Assembly: GCA_905250115.1 (NCBI GenBank)
Contig: CAJNOI010000005.1
Coordinates: 1,476,123 to 1,540,122 of the forward strand
DNA: 64,000 bases
Reading direction: 5' to 3'
From: Adineta steineri
Lineage: Eukaryota > Rotifera > Eurotatoria > Adinetida > Adinetidae
Below, one piece after another: positions 13,386-26,315 of the stretch. Positions within the stretch are counted from its first letter, which is position 1; every line of letters starts with the position of its first letter. A model generated the notes under the pieces. That model had not been told where the DNA came from. It saw only the letters and a program-made list of their open reading frames with translations, and ran no database searches. The position numbers and the translations under genes were made by a program.

Positions 13386-16346
13386 TTATAAATATTTTCG
13401 AATATATTCAAATATACGGTCTTCCATATAGATACGTTCTTCAAATTTTCTTGGCATATGTCTTTCATCAGGCAGTAGTAATAATTCATACGATTTATTT
13501 GCCTTTATAAGTGCATTTACAAGACGAGCTGTATGACGAAAATGTACATTTTCATCAATTAAACCATGAATAATCATCAAATGTCCTTTTAAATTATTTA
13601 TGTGATACATAATACTTGAAATTTCGTAACCATGTGGATTTTCTTCGGGTGTACCCATATATCTTTCTGTATAATGAGTATCATATCTAGATATGAAGAA
13701 GAAAAAGAAACCATTTTTAATATAAATATGAATTTTTAATAAAACTTACCCATCCCAATGTGTAACTGGTGCACCGGCAATACCTAATTTAAATATATTA
13801 CTTGCACGAACTAATGCCATTGCAGACATATAACCACCATACGACCAACCATATATACCAACACGTGTTTCATCTGTAATACCTTGTTTGACAAGATAAC
13901 GTACACCATCAATTTGATCATCTAATTCTAAATGTCCCATATCATGTTTTATTGCACTTTCAAATGCGACACCACGATTAGGTGTACCACGATTATCTAA
14001 ACGTAATACAACATAACCGGATTGCACTAAACGTTGACAACGCATATCACTTCGAAGTGACCAAGAATTAACAACACTAGAATATTAAATTATAATATAC
14101 AGTAGGGTGCAAAAACAATTGTCAGCTATTCTAAAGTTATTTGTAGATATTAAATACTGACTGTATTCATTTATCAAGATCGACATTGCTCAAAGAAAAT
14201 ACTATTACTTAGCTGATTGATCAATCTTATGAATGAAAGACTTGCATATCACTTATAAACTCAAGGAGAGAGAGAGTGAGAAAAATTTCGGTAGAGATCT
14301 CTTTCATAAATTTCACTCAAGTTTACACAAAAGAAGTGTAGAACAAAATATATATATCAATTTTAAATATTTTTCTTTCATTTTTAATTTCTGCTTACAA
14401 AAATAGAATGAAATGAAGAATTGTTTGTAGATGAATATTTCATTTCATCTGTTGCAAATGATTTGTAGATGATTGTTGGTTCTTACAACATATTTTTCAT
14501 TAGATTTCAAGAGAGAAATCTATATACTAGAAATAGAATAATATCCTAATTGTAACAGATATTATCTCATAATTTCACAATTTCTGTAATCTTTTGTAAA
14601 TCTCTTTATTATCCAATTTTGAATTCTATATCTTTTTTACATTACCGTTGAAGACATGGTCCACCATAAACAGATACAATTGTTGGAAATGGCGTTTTAT
14701 ATCTTTCTTGTTCATCATTTGGTTTATAAAGTGCACAATAAAGTGTATCATTATTTCTATTTAATATAGAAAATAATTTTGGTTTAACAAACTGAAATTG
14801 TTCAAGTGTATATAATTGTCCTTGTTGTAAATGAATAAAATTTTTAATAACTTCCTTTGTTCTAACATCTATCATTCTTAATAATGGATATTGATCAATT
14901 GAATTCCATTGTGTAATACAATATTGATATGTTTGATTAAAACAATGAACAACATGACAACCAGATTCTTGTGTTATACGATCTACTATTGGTATTTCAT
15001 CATTATAATTAACACTATAAAGATGAATTTCAAGTGGTGTTTCACGATTAGCTAAAAAATAAATTATTGAATTTGTTTCATCAATATCAACAATACGTTG
15101 TACAACCCAATTTCCACTTGTTAATGTTTTTATTAATTTTCCTGTATTATAATCATGTAATTGTAAATGCATATAGCCAGTTTGTTCACTTGCCCATATA
15201 AATTGTGTGGGTGTTTTTTTTAATGTATAAAATAAATCATGTAAATTTATCCATGATTGACTAGTATCTTCAATCAATAATTTTAATTTATCTGTCTTGA
15301 GAAAATCATATTGATATAATTGTAAACGAGTTTGTTGACGATTTTCGATTTGTAATGCAAGTGTATGATCAGGAAAGAAATGAACGCGTGCGATATAATA
15401 ATCATTAAATGAACTTAAATCAACCCAATGTATATTAGGTTGTTTCTTATTATCTTCACTGTTCAGATCAATAACACCAACAGTTACTTGAACATTAGCT
15501 TTACCGGTAAATGGATATCGATGTTCTTCAACCTAAGAAAATTTATCTTTTTTTATAAATTTCATCAATTATTCTTCACTTACATGATCAGGATCATCCG
15601 AACCAGAATGTGAAATACGAAAAATAGGTACATTTGATTCATCAACTTGAGTAAATGCAATAAAACGTGAATCATCTGACCACCAAAAACCATCATTACG
15701 ATCCATTTCTTCTTGAGCAATAAATTCTGCAAGACCATTTGATTTATTCGGATAATGGCGAGCATCAAATGTCAATCGACGTGGTTGTGTTGGTGGATTC
15801 GATGACGCTGTAGATACACAATAAAGTTCATTATCTTGAACATAAGCAACAAATGTTCCATCAGGTGATAATTTAGGGTCAAGTATAGGTGATCGATGAG
15901 ATCCATTGACCAAAAGACGAAGTTCTTTTTTATCATGAATATAAAGATCAGTACCAATAGGTATTAACATAATTGATTGCGTTTTATTTTTCGTCAATTG
16001 ATAACGGGTTATACCAGTCATTAATTCACATTGACGCTAAGACGAGAAATGACGAAACTTAATTTAATTCTAATCATATATTTAACACACCTACTTCACG
16101 TTGAAGTTGTTCTTCTATTGAAAATTGATCATCCATAGTTTGATCTTCGATTTGTTGTTTAGCATATAGAAATTCTCTGTCTGTTCGAAGATCATATGCA
16201 TAGAGTTGTCTCATTAATGAATGATTTGGTGAACGAAGATAAGTTAATAAATTATCATCAGGGCTAAAATTTATTGATTCAGCTAGATTAAATCCAGGCT
16301 GTGGAATTGATGCCACATCTCTACTTGTTATTTGTCTATGAGGCAT
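13386..16346 (-). CDS. S9B prolyl oligopeptidase / dipeptidyl peptidase
   Basis: Five exons: 16346-16095, 16036-15584, 15532-14646, 14076-13750, 13686-13386, giving 739 aa. An N-terminal beta-propeller (about 20-480) is followed by an alpha/beta-hydrolase domain. Visible catalytic residues: Ser about 609 in GWSYGGY, Asp about 684 in [10 protein letters not shown], His about 716 in DERHMPR. The Glu pair that binds the substrate N-terminus in this family is in [14 protein letters not shown] (Glu 193-194). No signal peptide or membrane anchor is seen, so it is probably cytosolic. The [15 protein letters not shown] start, the [22 protein letters not shown] stretch and [13 protein letters not shown] are more like the bacterial and plant S9B enzymes I know than animal DPP4 or DPP8/9. 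The intron between exons 3 and 4 is 569 nt, about ten times the local norm. A splice acceptor-like TTTTAG touches the ATG, so a 5' exon is possible. Confidence 0.85.
14077..14645 (-). other. unusually long intron in the peptidase gene
   Basis: This 569-nt intron interrupts the codon for Arg 531 (GGPCLQR/VVNSW). Neighbouring introns are about 50-60 nt, so the extra 500 nt probably came from an insertion. The plus strand near 14099-14120 reads TACAGTAGGGTGCAAAAAC, which looks like the end of a Tc1/mariner-type element, but I find no matching inverted end. A short GA tract lies at 14266-14280. Confidence 0.4.
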
Positions 16347-16596
16347 CTAAAATAGATAAATATCTTTCAGATATCTATATATATATATATTATTGCACGA
16401 TAATAATAAAAAAAAAGATATTGTTTTTCTCGCTAAATATATATATATATGTATAAACCGATCTTGATTATTAAATAAACATAACGCTGGATTTTATGTA
16501 GTAAAATTTAAAGAAAAGAAAAATCTAACGAAAATAATGGTAAAATGTATTAAGAAGGAATAATTGAAATATACATTATAATTGATTCAATTCTCG

Positions 16597-19500
16597 TTAG
16601 TCGCGTTTTTTCTGTTGAAGAGTTTCTTGCGATTGTTCATACGATGGTGGCATTGGAGGATACTATAATAATCAATTAATTAAATTAAAAAAAAATTTAA
16701 AAAAAAAGATTTTACTTGTTGCGGATTTGTTTGTGGAACATACATTTGATGACCATAATTATTATTGACAAAAGCCGATTGAGGTGGATATTGTGCTGGT
16801 GCTTGATATCCATTTGGTATTTGTGGATACATATTAGAATTATTCATTGATGCTGGAGGAGCTGATGGCATTTCAGGATATTGTGGAATAAATTCTGCTT
16901 TTGGAAGACCTGTTGGTTGTCGTTGATAAACTCCTTCATAGGGTGCTTGGGCTGCTGATACATACATATTTGTTTCTATAATTAAATATAAAATTTACAA
17001 ATAGTTAATTAAAGAAAATATTTTACCTGCAAAAGTATTATTTGATGTTTGTGCTGCTTGATAGGATGGTGGTGGTGGTTCATAAAGATTAGCTGCAGCC
17101 ATTCCATAAGAACTAAAATTCAAATATATAGTAGAAATATGATATAATAAAATATTTACGGTGGTGCTGCTTGATTTTGTCGATGAACTATAAAATAATC
17201 AATGAAGTGTATCAATTGATATTAAAAAATATGACTTACAAATTGAATTAACCTCACGTAATGCTTTACTAGCATCAATAGCGCCACCTGATGAATAGGT
17301 TAATTGGAATTTAACTTCACCTTGAAATCCACCTAAATATAACAGAAAAAAAAAGAAATACAAATGTCAATCATAACACATGTTCTTATCAATTAATTTG
17401 ATCGTATGAAATATAAATAATACAACAAAACGAACACAAAGAGTAGCAAAAATTTTCGACAATGATCATCCGACAACAAATAGAAATTTTATTCTTCTTC
17501 ATATTTATTACTATAACATATGAAGCAAAATCTGAAATTGATTATTATCGATATTTACAACAATTTGGTTATACACCAAAAGTTGAAGGTCGAAGACTTT
17601 TTTCTGTAGTAGCTAAACCATCCTATACAGATGGAATTCGTAAATTTCAACGTCTCTATAAATTACCGGTAAGTATATTTTCATTAAAATCTTATGTAAA
17701 CTATAAATAATTTCAGGAAACGGGAGAATTCGATAAGAAAACAATGAATTTTATGCAAAGACCACGATGTGGAAATCCTGATCTTGGTACTTATGAATCT
17801 GTTAGACATCCAATAAATATTGATGCACCTCAAGCTTTATCTACGAATGTTCAAGGACGATCAGGAAAAGAGACTACATCTGTTTGGCCAAAAAAACATT
17901 TAAAATGGTTTATTGAATATTATCCTGAACTACAAAAACTTATTCGATCAAATGATCAAATACGTCGTATATTCAATCAATCATTTTATGATTGGGAAAA
18001 GTATTCTGATCTTAAATTTGAAATGGCTAAAAATAAATATGAAGCTGATTTTCATATAGGATTTCATTCAGGAAATCATAGTGATGGTTATCCATTTGAT
18101 GGACCAGATCAAACATTAGCACATGCTTTTTATCCAACAAGTGGTGAGATACATTTTGATGATGATGAAAAATTTACAGATAATTATCATAATGAAAATG
18201 AAAATTATATATTAAGATCTGTTGCTACACATGAAATAGGACATGCACTTGGTTTATCACATTCATTCGATGAAGATTCAGTTATGTATCCTGTTTATAA
18301 AGAAATTAATTCAACTTTTCATTTATCAACTAGTGATCAACAAGATATACAACTTTTATATGGAAAACCAGAAATAAAACCTACAATTGAACAATCAAGA
18401 ACAACTCTATCACCATCAGTAACATCAAGATATTCGTATGATATAATACCAACTGATAACTGGTGTTCTGGAGAATTTCAGACGGGTTGTGAAGGTCCCG
18501 ATGGTGAACTTTATCTATTTAAAGATAATCAAGTATGGAGATATCAAGCTAAAAGAAAACGTTCATGGGATCCACAACCAACATTAATTAGCGAACGTTT
18601 TCCACCACTTTCCGATATTACTATAACAGCTTGTGTTAAATCATCACTTGGTTATACATATTTATTTCGTAATTATCGTATGTGGAAATTAAAAACACAT
18701 TGGTCTGCTGATGGACCACATATATTACATGGTAGACATTATCCGCAAAGTCCACGTATAGCTTTACTACATCAAGATTCAATTTATTTAGTCCGTAATC
18801 GTTTTGTATATCGTTTGAATGAATTTGATTATGATAGTGAATTAGAAATTCGTAATATTAATACAATACTTAATCCACCACCAGATGAATTTATACGATC
18901 TGGTTTTACATATGCTAAACATCATTATATATTTACAAAAAAATATGTTTATGTTTATGATGCAATGTATGGAAATTTACTACGAGATTACCCAAAATCT
19001 ATAACCAATGGTTGGTTTGCATGTGAAGCAGCAACACAAACATCAAATTGGAAAAAGAAATTAACATCAACAATACGACCATTACCAACAAAATCATTTC
19101 AAAAACATCATCATGATCATGACGATGAAGACGATCACCATTTTGATCATCATCATCACCATCATCATCATCATCGACCACGACGACCGTGGTCTCATCG
19201 TCAGCATCATCCTCCTCCTCCTAATGAATATCGTCGTCGTTGGGAAGATTAAAAGAAAATTATGTCTTCATTCACCTAAAAAAAACATTTTTTTTCTAGT
19301 ATACAAAATAAATACACATTCATATATAAGCTATAGATCATTCCATTTCAAAGGTAAATGTTATACTCTTAATTCGATTAGAAAAAAGAATATCATATTT
19401 CGAAATTTCGTCATAATAAGACCTTATCATTTTTTCAATAATTAAGTAAACTAACCGTTTGGATGTGATGCAGCAATACCAGAAATATAATTAGCACCAA

Positions 19501-19816
19501 AGATTGGTTGTTCAACACTTAAATTTTTCATATACATAAAAGCCACAGCAAATGAAACTAAACTATCTCGTTGATCATCACTAAGAAAGACCATTCGATG
19601 AGTTGTTACAAATACTTTGCCTTTATGTTTGCCACGAAAAATGTCACCACATTGACGACTTGCATCATCAAATGCTAATGTTACATTTTTTGAATGATTG
19701 ACAATTCTAAAATATATTTACAAAAAATAAATTAAATGAACGGAAGAGAGATTAATTTACTGTTCGCCTTGATAAAGTAAAAGACCACCTTGATAATGTG
19801 CTTGATTAATTGACAT
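16597..19816 (-). CDS. WBP2: WBP2-like GRAM-domain protein with PPxY motifs
   Basis: Seven exons: 19816-19761, 19706-19456, 17332-17240, 17187-17160, 17112-17027, 16975-16716, 16662-16597, giving 279 aa. The N-terminal GRAM/PH-like domain (about 15-130) contains GDIFRGKHKGKVFVTTHRMV, then FMYMKNLSVEQPIFGANYI and VKFQLTYSSGGAI, closely paralleling human WBP2. The C-terminal half is Pro/Tyr/Gln-rich and holds WW-binding sites PPPSY and PPSYE. WBP2 proteins bind the WW domains of YAP/TAZ and NEDD4-type ligases and act as transcriptional co-activators. The intron between exons 2 and 3 is 2,123 nt and contains a complete metalloproteinase gene on the + strand. All splice junctions keep phase. Confidence 0.88.
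17462..19252 (+). CDS. matrix metalloproteinase with hemopexin-like domain, nested in WBP2 intron
   Basis: Two exons: 17462-17668 and 17717-19252, giving 580 aa. Domains in order: signal peptide (about 1-25, IEILFFFIFITITYEAKS); PGBD-type propeptide; cysteine switch QRPRCGNPD (Cys 87) that keeps the zymogen inactive; catalytic domain with zinc site HEIGHALGLSH (241-251) and downstream Met-turn SVMYP; Thr/Ser linker; hemopexin-like region from about 325 (GPDGELYLFKDNQVWRYQ); and a His/Asp-rich C-terminal tail (about 545-570). The tail is unusual, a run of His encoded by CAT/CAC repeats at 19110-19180, and could bind metal. No furin site (RxKR) is visible between pro- and catalytic domains, so activation is probably extracellular. 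It is an endopeptidase of extracellular matrix. Its own short intron and opposite orientation show it is an independent gene. Confidence 0.93.
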
Positions 19817-21069
19817 TTTAATATTTATAGTGTAGATCAAGAAATAAAATTGATATCGTAAAGAAAATATTCGAGTGCAAATAGTTTTTCGTAATGAGTA
19901 AATAGTCCAGGTTTTTCTTTTCTACATGCGTAGAATACAATCATTTTCTATAGGTTAGAAAAATAACCAATCATTGACTACTCTTTCTATTTTGATCTTT
20001 TACTATAATAAGTTGTATATATCGTAATATTTTTTAAATACTCATATCTATTGGAAAAAGATAATATATTTATAATCAACAAGTAGTTATTCGAAAAGGT
20101 TATAGTCAAATAGCGGCATCTGCCAAAACTACGACGCATATATAATATTACGAAAGTTTCTAATTTTTTCCGTGTGTAGCATTTTATTTATTTTTCGTAC
20201 ATATTGTTCATATGATCGATAAATCATAAAAAGTTCTGACAAAACTTTTAATTATATTTTTATTAGTTAAACATAATCTGATAGGAACAAAAAAATTTCA
20301 GATATGTCACGATATGATTTTACGAAAAAAATATCATTTAATAACCTCCATACAATAAAAATTACTGATGCGTTAAATTTTAGACTAAAAAAAACGATTA
20401 ATTATTCAACCTGTTTATTACCCTCGAGATTTTTATTTCTCATAAATTTATTCTTCTAACCGTATTATATAGATCTTTTTCCTTTCTTAAATTCTTCGCC
20501 TTGACACGAAACCTGTATTAACAAGTTACTTATCTTTTAAAAAAATCAGTATTTAATTAACGAAACGATGTTATAATTATCTTGGCACACGTAATATTTA
20601 TTTTGTGTATAGAAGCAAACATACGAGCATAGGTCATAGATACAAAAAGAAAAGAAAACACTTTATATGAAAGATTCATAAAAGTTATGGACTCGTGACA
20701 ATTTGTCTTTTAATATAAATTCAATGATGTCAACGTACAAATAAAAAGAAAAAACATCTCGAATCAATAGAATATATATATATATATATTAAAATTTCTT
20801 GTCTCCCGAGTTCGTTTTCAATATAAAATTATGCTCATATGAAAAAAAAGTATTTTCTCAATTGATAAAAATAAAAACAGAAAAAGATGAAATAGGTTTA
20901 AAAACCCGAAATATTACACACATACACTTGTACCAATTTAATATTTAAATACATAACAAAATTAAAAAATATAGAAACAACTCCGTCGTTTCTATGTATG
21001 AAAACATTTTACTCGGTAAACAGGAGAAAAGATAAAAACGAAGAAGAAAAAATTTCTGTCTATTCAAGA
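19817..21069. other. intergenic region, WBP2 upstream and RASEF downstream
   Basis: No gene seen. It should contain the promoter of WBP2 (ATG at 19816, -) and the 3' UTR of the Rab gene ending at 21070 (-). A TA repeat lies near 20774-20790. Confidence 0.5.
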
Positions 21070-24000
21070 TTAACAACAGGTAGATTTTTTCGATGTCTTT
21101 TTATCCAAATCTATTCCAACTGTACGAAAACGTTCTAAATCTTCGTTGCATTGCATATCTCTATAATGAAATATATTTTTTAGTAGAAGAATATTATTGC
21201 ATATTTACCGAGCTAATTCAACAAGTGTTGCTTCAGAATTTGTACCATCTTTTGCACTTGTTTCAATAAATAATGCTTTATATTCCTAGAATGTCATGTA
21301 TATATATTTAATAGGTTAATTGCCATCATTATTTTTCTATCAAAACAAACCTTAGCTAATTTGATGCCTTCTGCTTTTTCAATAACACGTTTTCCTTCTG
21401 CGCGCATTTGATCTCTTAAATCAATTTTATTTGCAACTATCATAACTGAAACTTTTTTTGGTGTTGAATCTGTTATTGTATCAATCCATTCACGAACATT
21501 TAAAAATGATCGTTCATATGTTGCATCATAAACAAGAATAACACCATCACATCGACGAAAATATGATTTGGCAATACTACGAAATCTATAAAAACAAAAA
21601 ACAAAAATTAAAAATATAATCATTTATTTAATAACCTTTCTTGTCCAGCTGTATCCCATAATTGTAGAGCTACACGTTTACCATCAACTTCAATTTGTTT
21701 ATTTTGAAAATCGACACCCAATGTTGCATTAGCAGATGATTCAAATTTTCCTTTACATAAACGCATAATCAATGTACTTTTACCAACAGCAGCATCACCA
21801 CAAAAGACAACTTTAAACATGCGACTGAAAATAAAAAATTGAATTAAAACGAGAAAAAAAATCACATTTATTAAATACTCGAATGAGAGTGCATCTTGTG
21901 CACTAAATGCTAATGATTTATCCGCACGTGTCAACGCAGGTGATTGAGTAGCTGATTGTTTTCCTGATGAATTTCCATTGGCATTCGCTCGTTTTGGTGG
22001 TCGCGGTTGAGATTGTCGTTTAGTATTATTACGATCAAGTGAAACCTATAAGAATATATATATTTATTAGTTGAGAGTGTAGATAATAACAATTTTCTTT
22101 TATAATTTAAGATTTATTTCACGAGATATCGCGACATGTGCTCTATTCTACACAAAGAATTATAGTTCAATTTTTGATAGTACTACTCGAAGGTTTTCTT
22201 TTGTATCACGTCATACATTGTTTCATTCAGGTAAACTCCCCCGTCATTTATTATTATAGAAGAGCAAACAATATGAATGATTTCAAGGATTGTGTCATAA
22301 AGTGTATCATACGATTATAGACATTAATAAAATATACTTTTTGAGAAGAGATAAACAAAAGTTTATATTTTTTTTACCTCAACAAAAACATCATCTGAAT
22401 CTGTATCGTCAGTAGTTCGTTTGGTCAGTAATGATCGATATTGTTTAGTATTGGCGAGTGATGGTTTTTTATTTACTTGTATATCACGTTCTGATTCAAC
22501 TTCAGTTGCTGTGAGACCTGTTGCCAATGACAATCCACTATCTATAATAAACAAATGTATTGACCTATTTTATCAAAATAAAGCATCATTTATGATTAAT
22601 TGCATAGCAAGAACCATGTTAGTTTTTTTTAGTAATATTTGTTATTATGCTAATGTTTCATGCAAACAAACCATTCATAGTATTGTTATCGTCAGTGAAA
22701 GTATCAACAGTAGAAACCGTAGCCATGGATAACATTTGTTTTGGTGCAATATTAACATCTACTTTGTTCAATGCTCGAGATTTATTTTCAAGTATACCTA
22801 TTTCATCGCATGATTCCAGGTCGAATGAAGCAAATTTTCGTTGATTTCCAGACATCGTATACGATGGTGATGGACTATATGGACTATTTACACTAAACAA
22901 TATTAACATTATCATTTTTTTTATAAAAAAACACCCAAAATTAATTAAAATTACCTATCTATTTTTGATTTATTCCAATAATTACCAATCGTTGAACCAG
23001 CTGTTGATACTAAACGTCCAACTTGTAGAAGACTCTAAAAACGATAATTCTAAGTAAGTATTTTAATTTTTATTCAATAATTATTTACATGTTTTTGAGA
23101 ATTATTATGCGATTTATTTGTTTCAATAACTGCACGTAATGAATCATTTTCATCACGAAGTTGTTTATTAACTTCTCTATTAAAATATTAAAAAAAACAA
23201 TTTTTTTCTTTTTTTTTTTTCGTTTTATTTAATTACGTACACAAGATGACGAACATTTGTTTGTAATGCGTCTCTTTCTCTATGATTGCTTGATGACGAT
23301 TGTTTTTCTCTTAAAATTAAATCAAATCATATAGATATTAATATTGATTATTTTTTATTTATACTGTAAAAGCATGGTTTGTCTTTCATTTAATTGAGTT
23401 TTAAATGATTGTATGTCACTTTGTAATATTGCATTTGTTGTCAATGTTTCATTTAAAGATGCATTAAGTGTTTGATTTTCTTCTATTAGTTTAGCTATTT
23501 CTTCACGTAATGGTATTGCAGAAGAATCTTCTTCATTTTTACGAGCAGTAAAACGTTGTTCAATCTAATATAAAGAAAATGATAAAAGAATATTCTATTT
23601 AAAAAAGATTTACTGTTTGTAAACGTTGAATAGTTGATTTTAATTCATTGATTTCTTTCGCTGAACGTTGTTGATACAATTCACGTTCATGATCAAAACT
23701 ATTCCGTTCCTTGATGATACGAAAAAAAAATAATTAACTGTGATAATAGAAACTAATCATTTACTTCTTCTCGTATTGTATCTTCTAAATGAAGCATATC
23801 TTGTTCTTGAACTTCTTCAATATGTTTTAAATATTTTTCATGTGTATCTTTTTCACTTGAAATAAAAATAAACATAGGAATAAATATAAAAGAAAAAATA
23901 AATACCGTTTATAGGAATCTTCTAATCCTTTGATTTCTTTACGATATTTAAGAATATCACAAACAAATACTTCGAGAATATTTTGAAATTGTGGAATTGT

Positions 24001-24930
24001 TTCACTTGAACCATTTCGAAGTGTTTCATAAAATTCAAAGATTTGCTCTTGACTATCAAATAAAAAAAATACTTGTATATATATATTTGAATTATTAAAT
24101 TCTTATGAAAGACAAAGAGAATCTTTTCTTTTTACATACTTAGAAAATATATCATCATCCGACAATTTAGTACTAATTAGATTCATCCTATCGGTATAAT
24201 CTTGCAAAATATTTATTTGAATATTTGTACACGTTATATTGACGAAAAAAATAGCGAGGATCGTTTTATAAATGACGTTATCGATATAGTGACTTGCATT
24301 ATACTCATTTTTTTCCTCTTCGTTCTCCTACTCGTCTTTTTTTTCAACGATAAGCACAATTTCGTCTATATATGTACATAAATATTGTTTATGAAAACAA
24401 CGCAACGCTGCTACGACTAGGCAAATTAACCTGACTTTTTTTTGCGCCTAGGTAGGAGAAATTGTGCATGATTGTTAGTTTGAGAAAAAAAAAACGAACG
24501 AAAAAACAGTTACTAATACAAAGTAGGTGTCGATATGCTTGATAGTAGCTATTGTAATTAACCTACGCATATAGAAAGATAAAAATAATAATTTTAATCA
24601 AGCTCTATATCGTAGTTATTTTTAATATTCATACCAGTTAAGACTATTGAATATTTCATTGATCTGCGTATGTGGTACTATATTTTTGGTTTTATAGTCA
24701 TGATTGAATACATTCTGTTTGGATAATTCATAAGGATAATTATTTGATTGTAGAAGTTCTTTTAAACAAATACGATTATCATGATCATTATCAAAATCAT
24801 TAAATATTGTATCAATTTCCAATGACGATAAATGAGGACATAGATGATGAAGTTTTTCTTTATCAATATAACCACTTCCATCTGAATTTAACATTTGAAA
24901 AATTGTATTTAAATCATTTGTATTATTCAT
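21070..24930 (-). CDS. RASEF: RASEF-like protein: EF hands, coiled coil, Rab GTPase
   Basis: Sixteen exons: 24930-24635, 24187-24140, 24052-23906, 23855-23765, 23709-23614, 23564-23365, 23309-23241, 23176-23089, 23034-22955, 22892-22672, 22541-22378, 22045-21879, 21824-21636, 21585-21351, 21285-21209, 21160-21070. They give 752 aa, near the usual RASEF length. Order: two EF hands (first somewhat degenerate, [12 protein letters not shown]; second canonical [12 protein letters not shown]); a short W-x-x-[13 protein letters not shown] linker; a long coiled coil (about 115-370); a Ser-rich linker with DSGLSL; then a Rab domain (about 557-745) with [22 protein letters not shown] and ETSAKDG; and a C-terminal CC for prenylation. 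It is a calcium-regulated large Rab in membrane traffic. The 447-nt first intron makes the EF-hand exon the least certain join, but phase and the RASEF domain order support it. Confidence 0.88.
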
Positions 24931-25260
24931 TATACAAATCACATTCGTTTAACTGATAAAGATTTAATATTAACTTGACTATTGACGATTTTGTTTTGTT
25001 GATGAATGCCAATGAGGTATATATATATATAGCACCAGATGCTTTTTTTATTCAATGGAACGAGGATACAAATAAATATCAATTATAGACTTCTATAATT
25101 TACGCTCGTCACAATGGTAGGCAACACATTTTTTTTCTACTCAATTTTCATCACATCCAGTACAAAAAGTATTTAATCTTGACAAGGTGAAATATTATAA
25201 TTTATTAGAGATTAAAATTTATCGTTAGTTCTATATGAACAAAGAAAAATATTTTAGATA
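24931..25260. other. short intergenic region
   Basis: About 330 nt between two minus-strand genes. It presumably contains the RASEF promoter and the 3' UTR of the Tctex1 gene. A short TA tract lies at 25018-25031. Nothing else is seen. Confidence 0.5.
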
Positions 25261-25821
25261 TTAATCAGTATATACTATAAACGCTGTTGCTGTAGCAATC
25301 ATATCATAACCAAAATTCGTTTTAACAGTAATTGATCGATCGGTATCTTGATTCCATAGACATCTTGAGGCGATAGACATTGATTGATGTATTTGTCGAC
25401 TAGGCGCTGTTTGTACAATTGAAACACAAATAATAATTTTATATCGTACAAAATTTAAATAATCTGGTTTAATCACTCGACGTAATTGTTGAGCTAAATC
25501 ACGAACAAGATCAAGAGCTAATTTTGGATCATAACGAATTGTTCTTGATATTTTACCACAACGACGATTAAGTTCTAATTGAAGATGTTTTTGTGCACGT
25601 GAAAAATCAAATTTTTTTTGAGGTTCAAGAGCATATGTTGGTAATTGAGAAGATAAATTAACAGTAGTTATATCAGAATTTGTACTTATTTCTCGTTGCC
25701 AATTTTTATTCCATACAGGAATTGTTAAATTCGTTGATGTTTGTTGATCATTTGTTCGTTTTGTTACTGTAAATGCTCGTTGAAGTAAACCATGAGTAGC
25801 AGGCAAACGTTTTGCTTCCAT
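25261..25821 (-). CDS. Tctex1-domain dynein light chain-like protein
   Basis: A single exon of 186 aa from the ATG at 25821. The C-terminal half (about 85-186) is a Tctex1/DYNLT domain: LVRDLAQQLRRVIKPDYLNF, then VRYKIIICVSIVQ, ASRCLWNQDTDRSITVKTNF, and the hydrophobic end IATATAFIVYTD. The long N-terminal extension (MEAKRLPATHGLLQRAF...) is typical of the Tctex1-domain-containing branch (DYNLT2/4 type) associated with axonemal and intraflagellar dyneins, rather than the short cytoplasmic DYNLT1/3. The exact orthologue is not decidable here. It is divergent from, and close to, a centrosomal PACT-domain gene. Confidence 0.85.
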   Translation of the reverse strand: MEAKRLPATHGLLQRAFTVTKRTNDQQTSTNLTIPVWNKNWQREISTNSDITTVNLSSQLPTYALEPQKKFDFSRAQKHLQLELNRRCGKISRTIRYDPKLALDLVRDLAQQLRRVIKPDYLNFVRYKIIICVSIVQTAPSRQIHQSMSIASRCLWNQDTDRSITVKTNFGYDMIATATAFIVYTD

Positions 25822-26023
25822 TTAAGTGATTTCTACTTATATTATGACGATGTTTTTCAAAGAAACATGCCTTTAAATATTGATTGTTAATCATAATCTT
25901 TCTATTATTAAAATTGAACATGTAAGAAACATAACAATTATACATCTGTGCTTGTCAATCACTCGTTTTCTTCTTATTATTAAATCTGACAAAGCAAATG
26001 CTTTCTTTCTTCTTCTTTTTTTT

Positions 26024-26123
26024 NNNNNNNNNNNNNNNNNNNNNNNNNNNNNNNNNNNNNNNNNNNNNNNNNNNNNNNNNNNNNNNNNNNNNNNNNNNNN
26101 NNNNNNNNNNNNNNNNNNNNNNN
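26024..26123. other. assembly gap (100 N)
   Basis: One hundred unknown bases, flanked by poly-T on the left and poly-A on the right. It lies in the shared upstream region of the Tctex1 (-) and PACT (+) genes. The round length suggests a placeholder, so the true distance is unknown. Confidence 0.99.
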
Positions 26124-26315
26124 AAAAAAAAGAAAGACGAATGTGCGGTTGAAAGAAAGCAAATGACTGACTAGTAGTAGGACAAGAACGTCAGCATACA
26201 AGACGGATATAAAAGAAAAAGAATCTGATAAAAACCCGTCAATAATACGTATCACAGAATACCTTGACAACGGAAGTTTTTTTTCCTTTACCATCGTAAA
26301 GAAAAGTCTATATTA

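Noticed and set aside
18999..19181. Asp-rich open frame (-)
   Set aside because: Antisense of the His-coding CAT/GAT run in the metalloproteinase tail, a composition artefact.
22421..22844. Two overlapping + strand frames of 103 and 65 aa
   Set aside because: They lie opposite RASEF exons that are in phase and family-supported. No splice signals or motifs.
25880..26294. Frames spanning the run of N
   Set aside because: They exist only because unknown bases are read as open.
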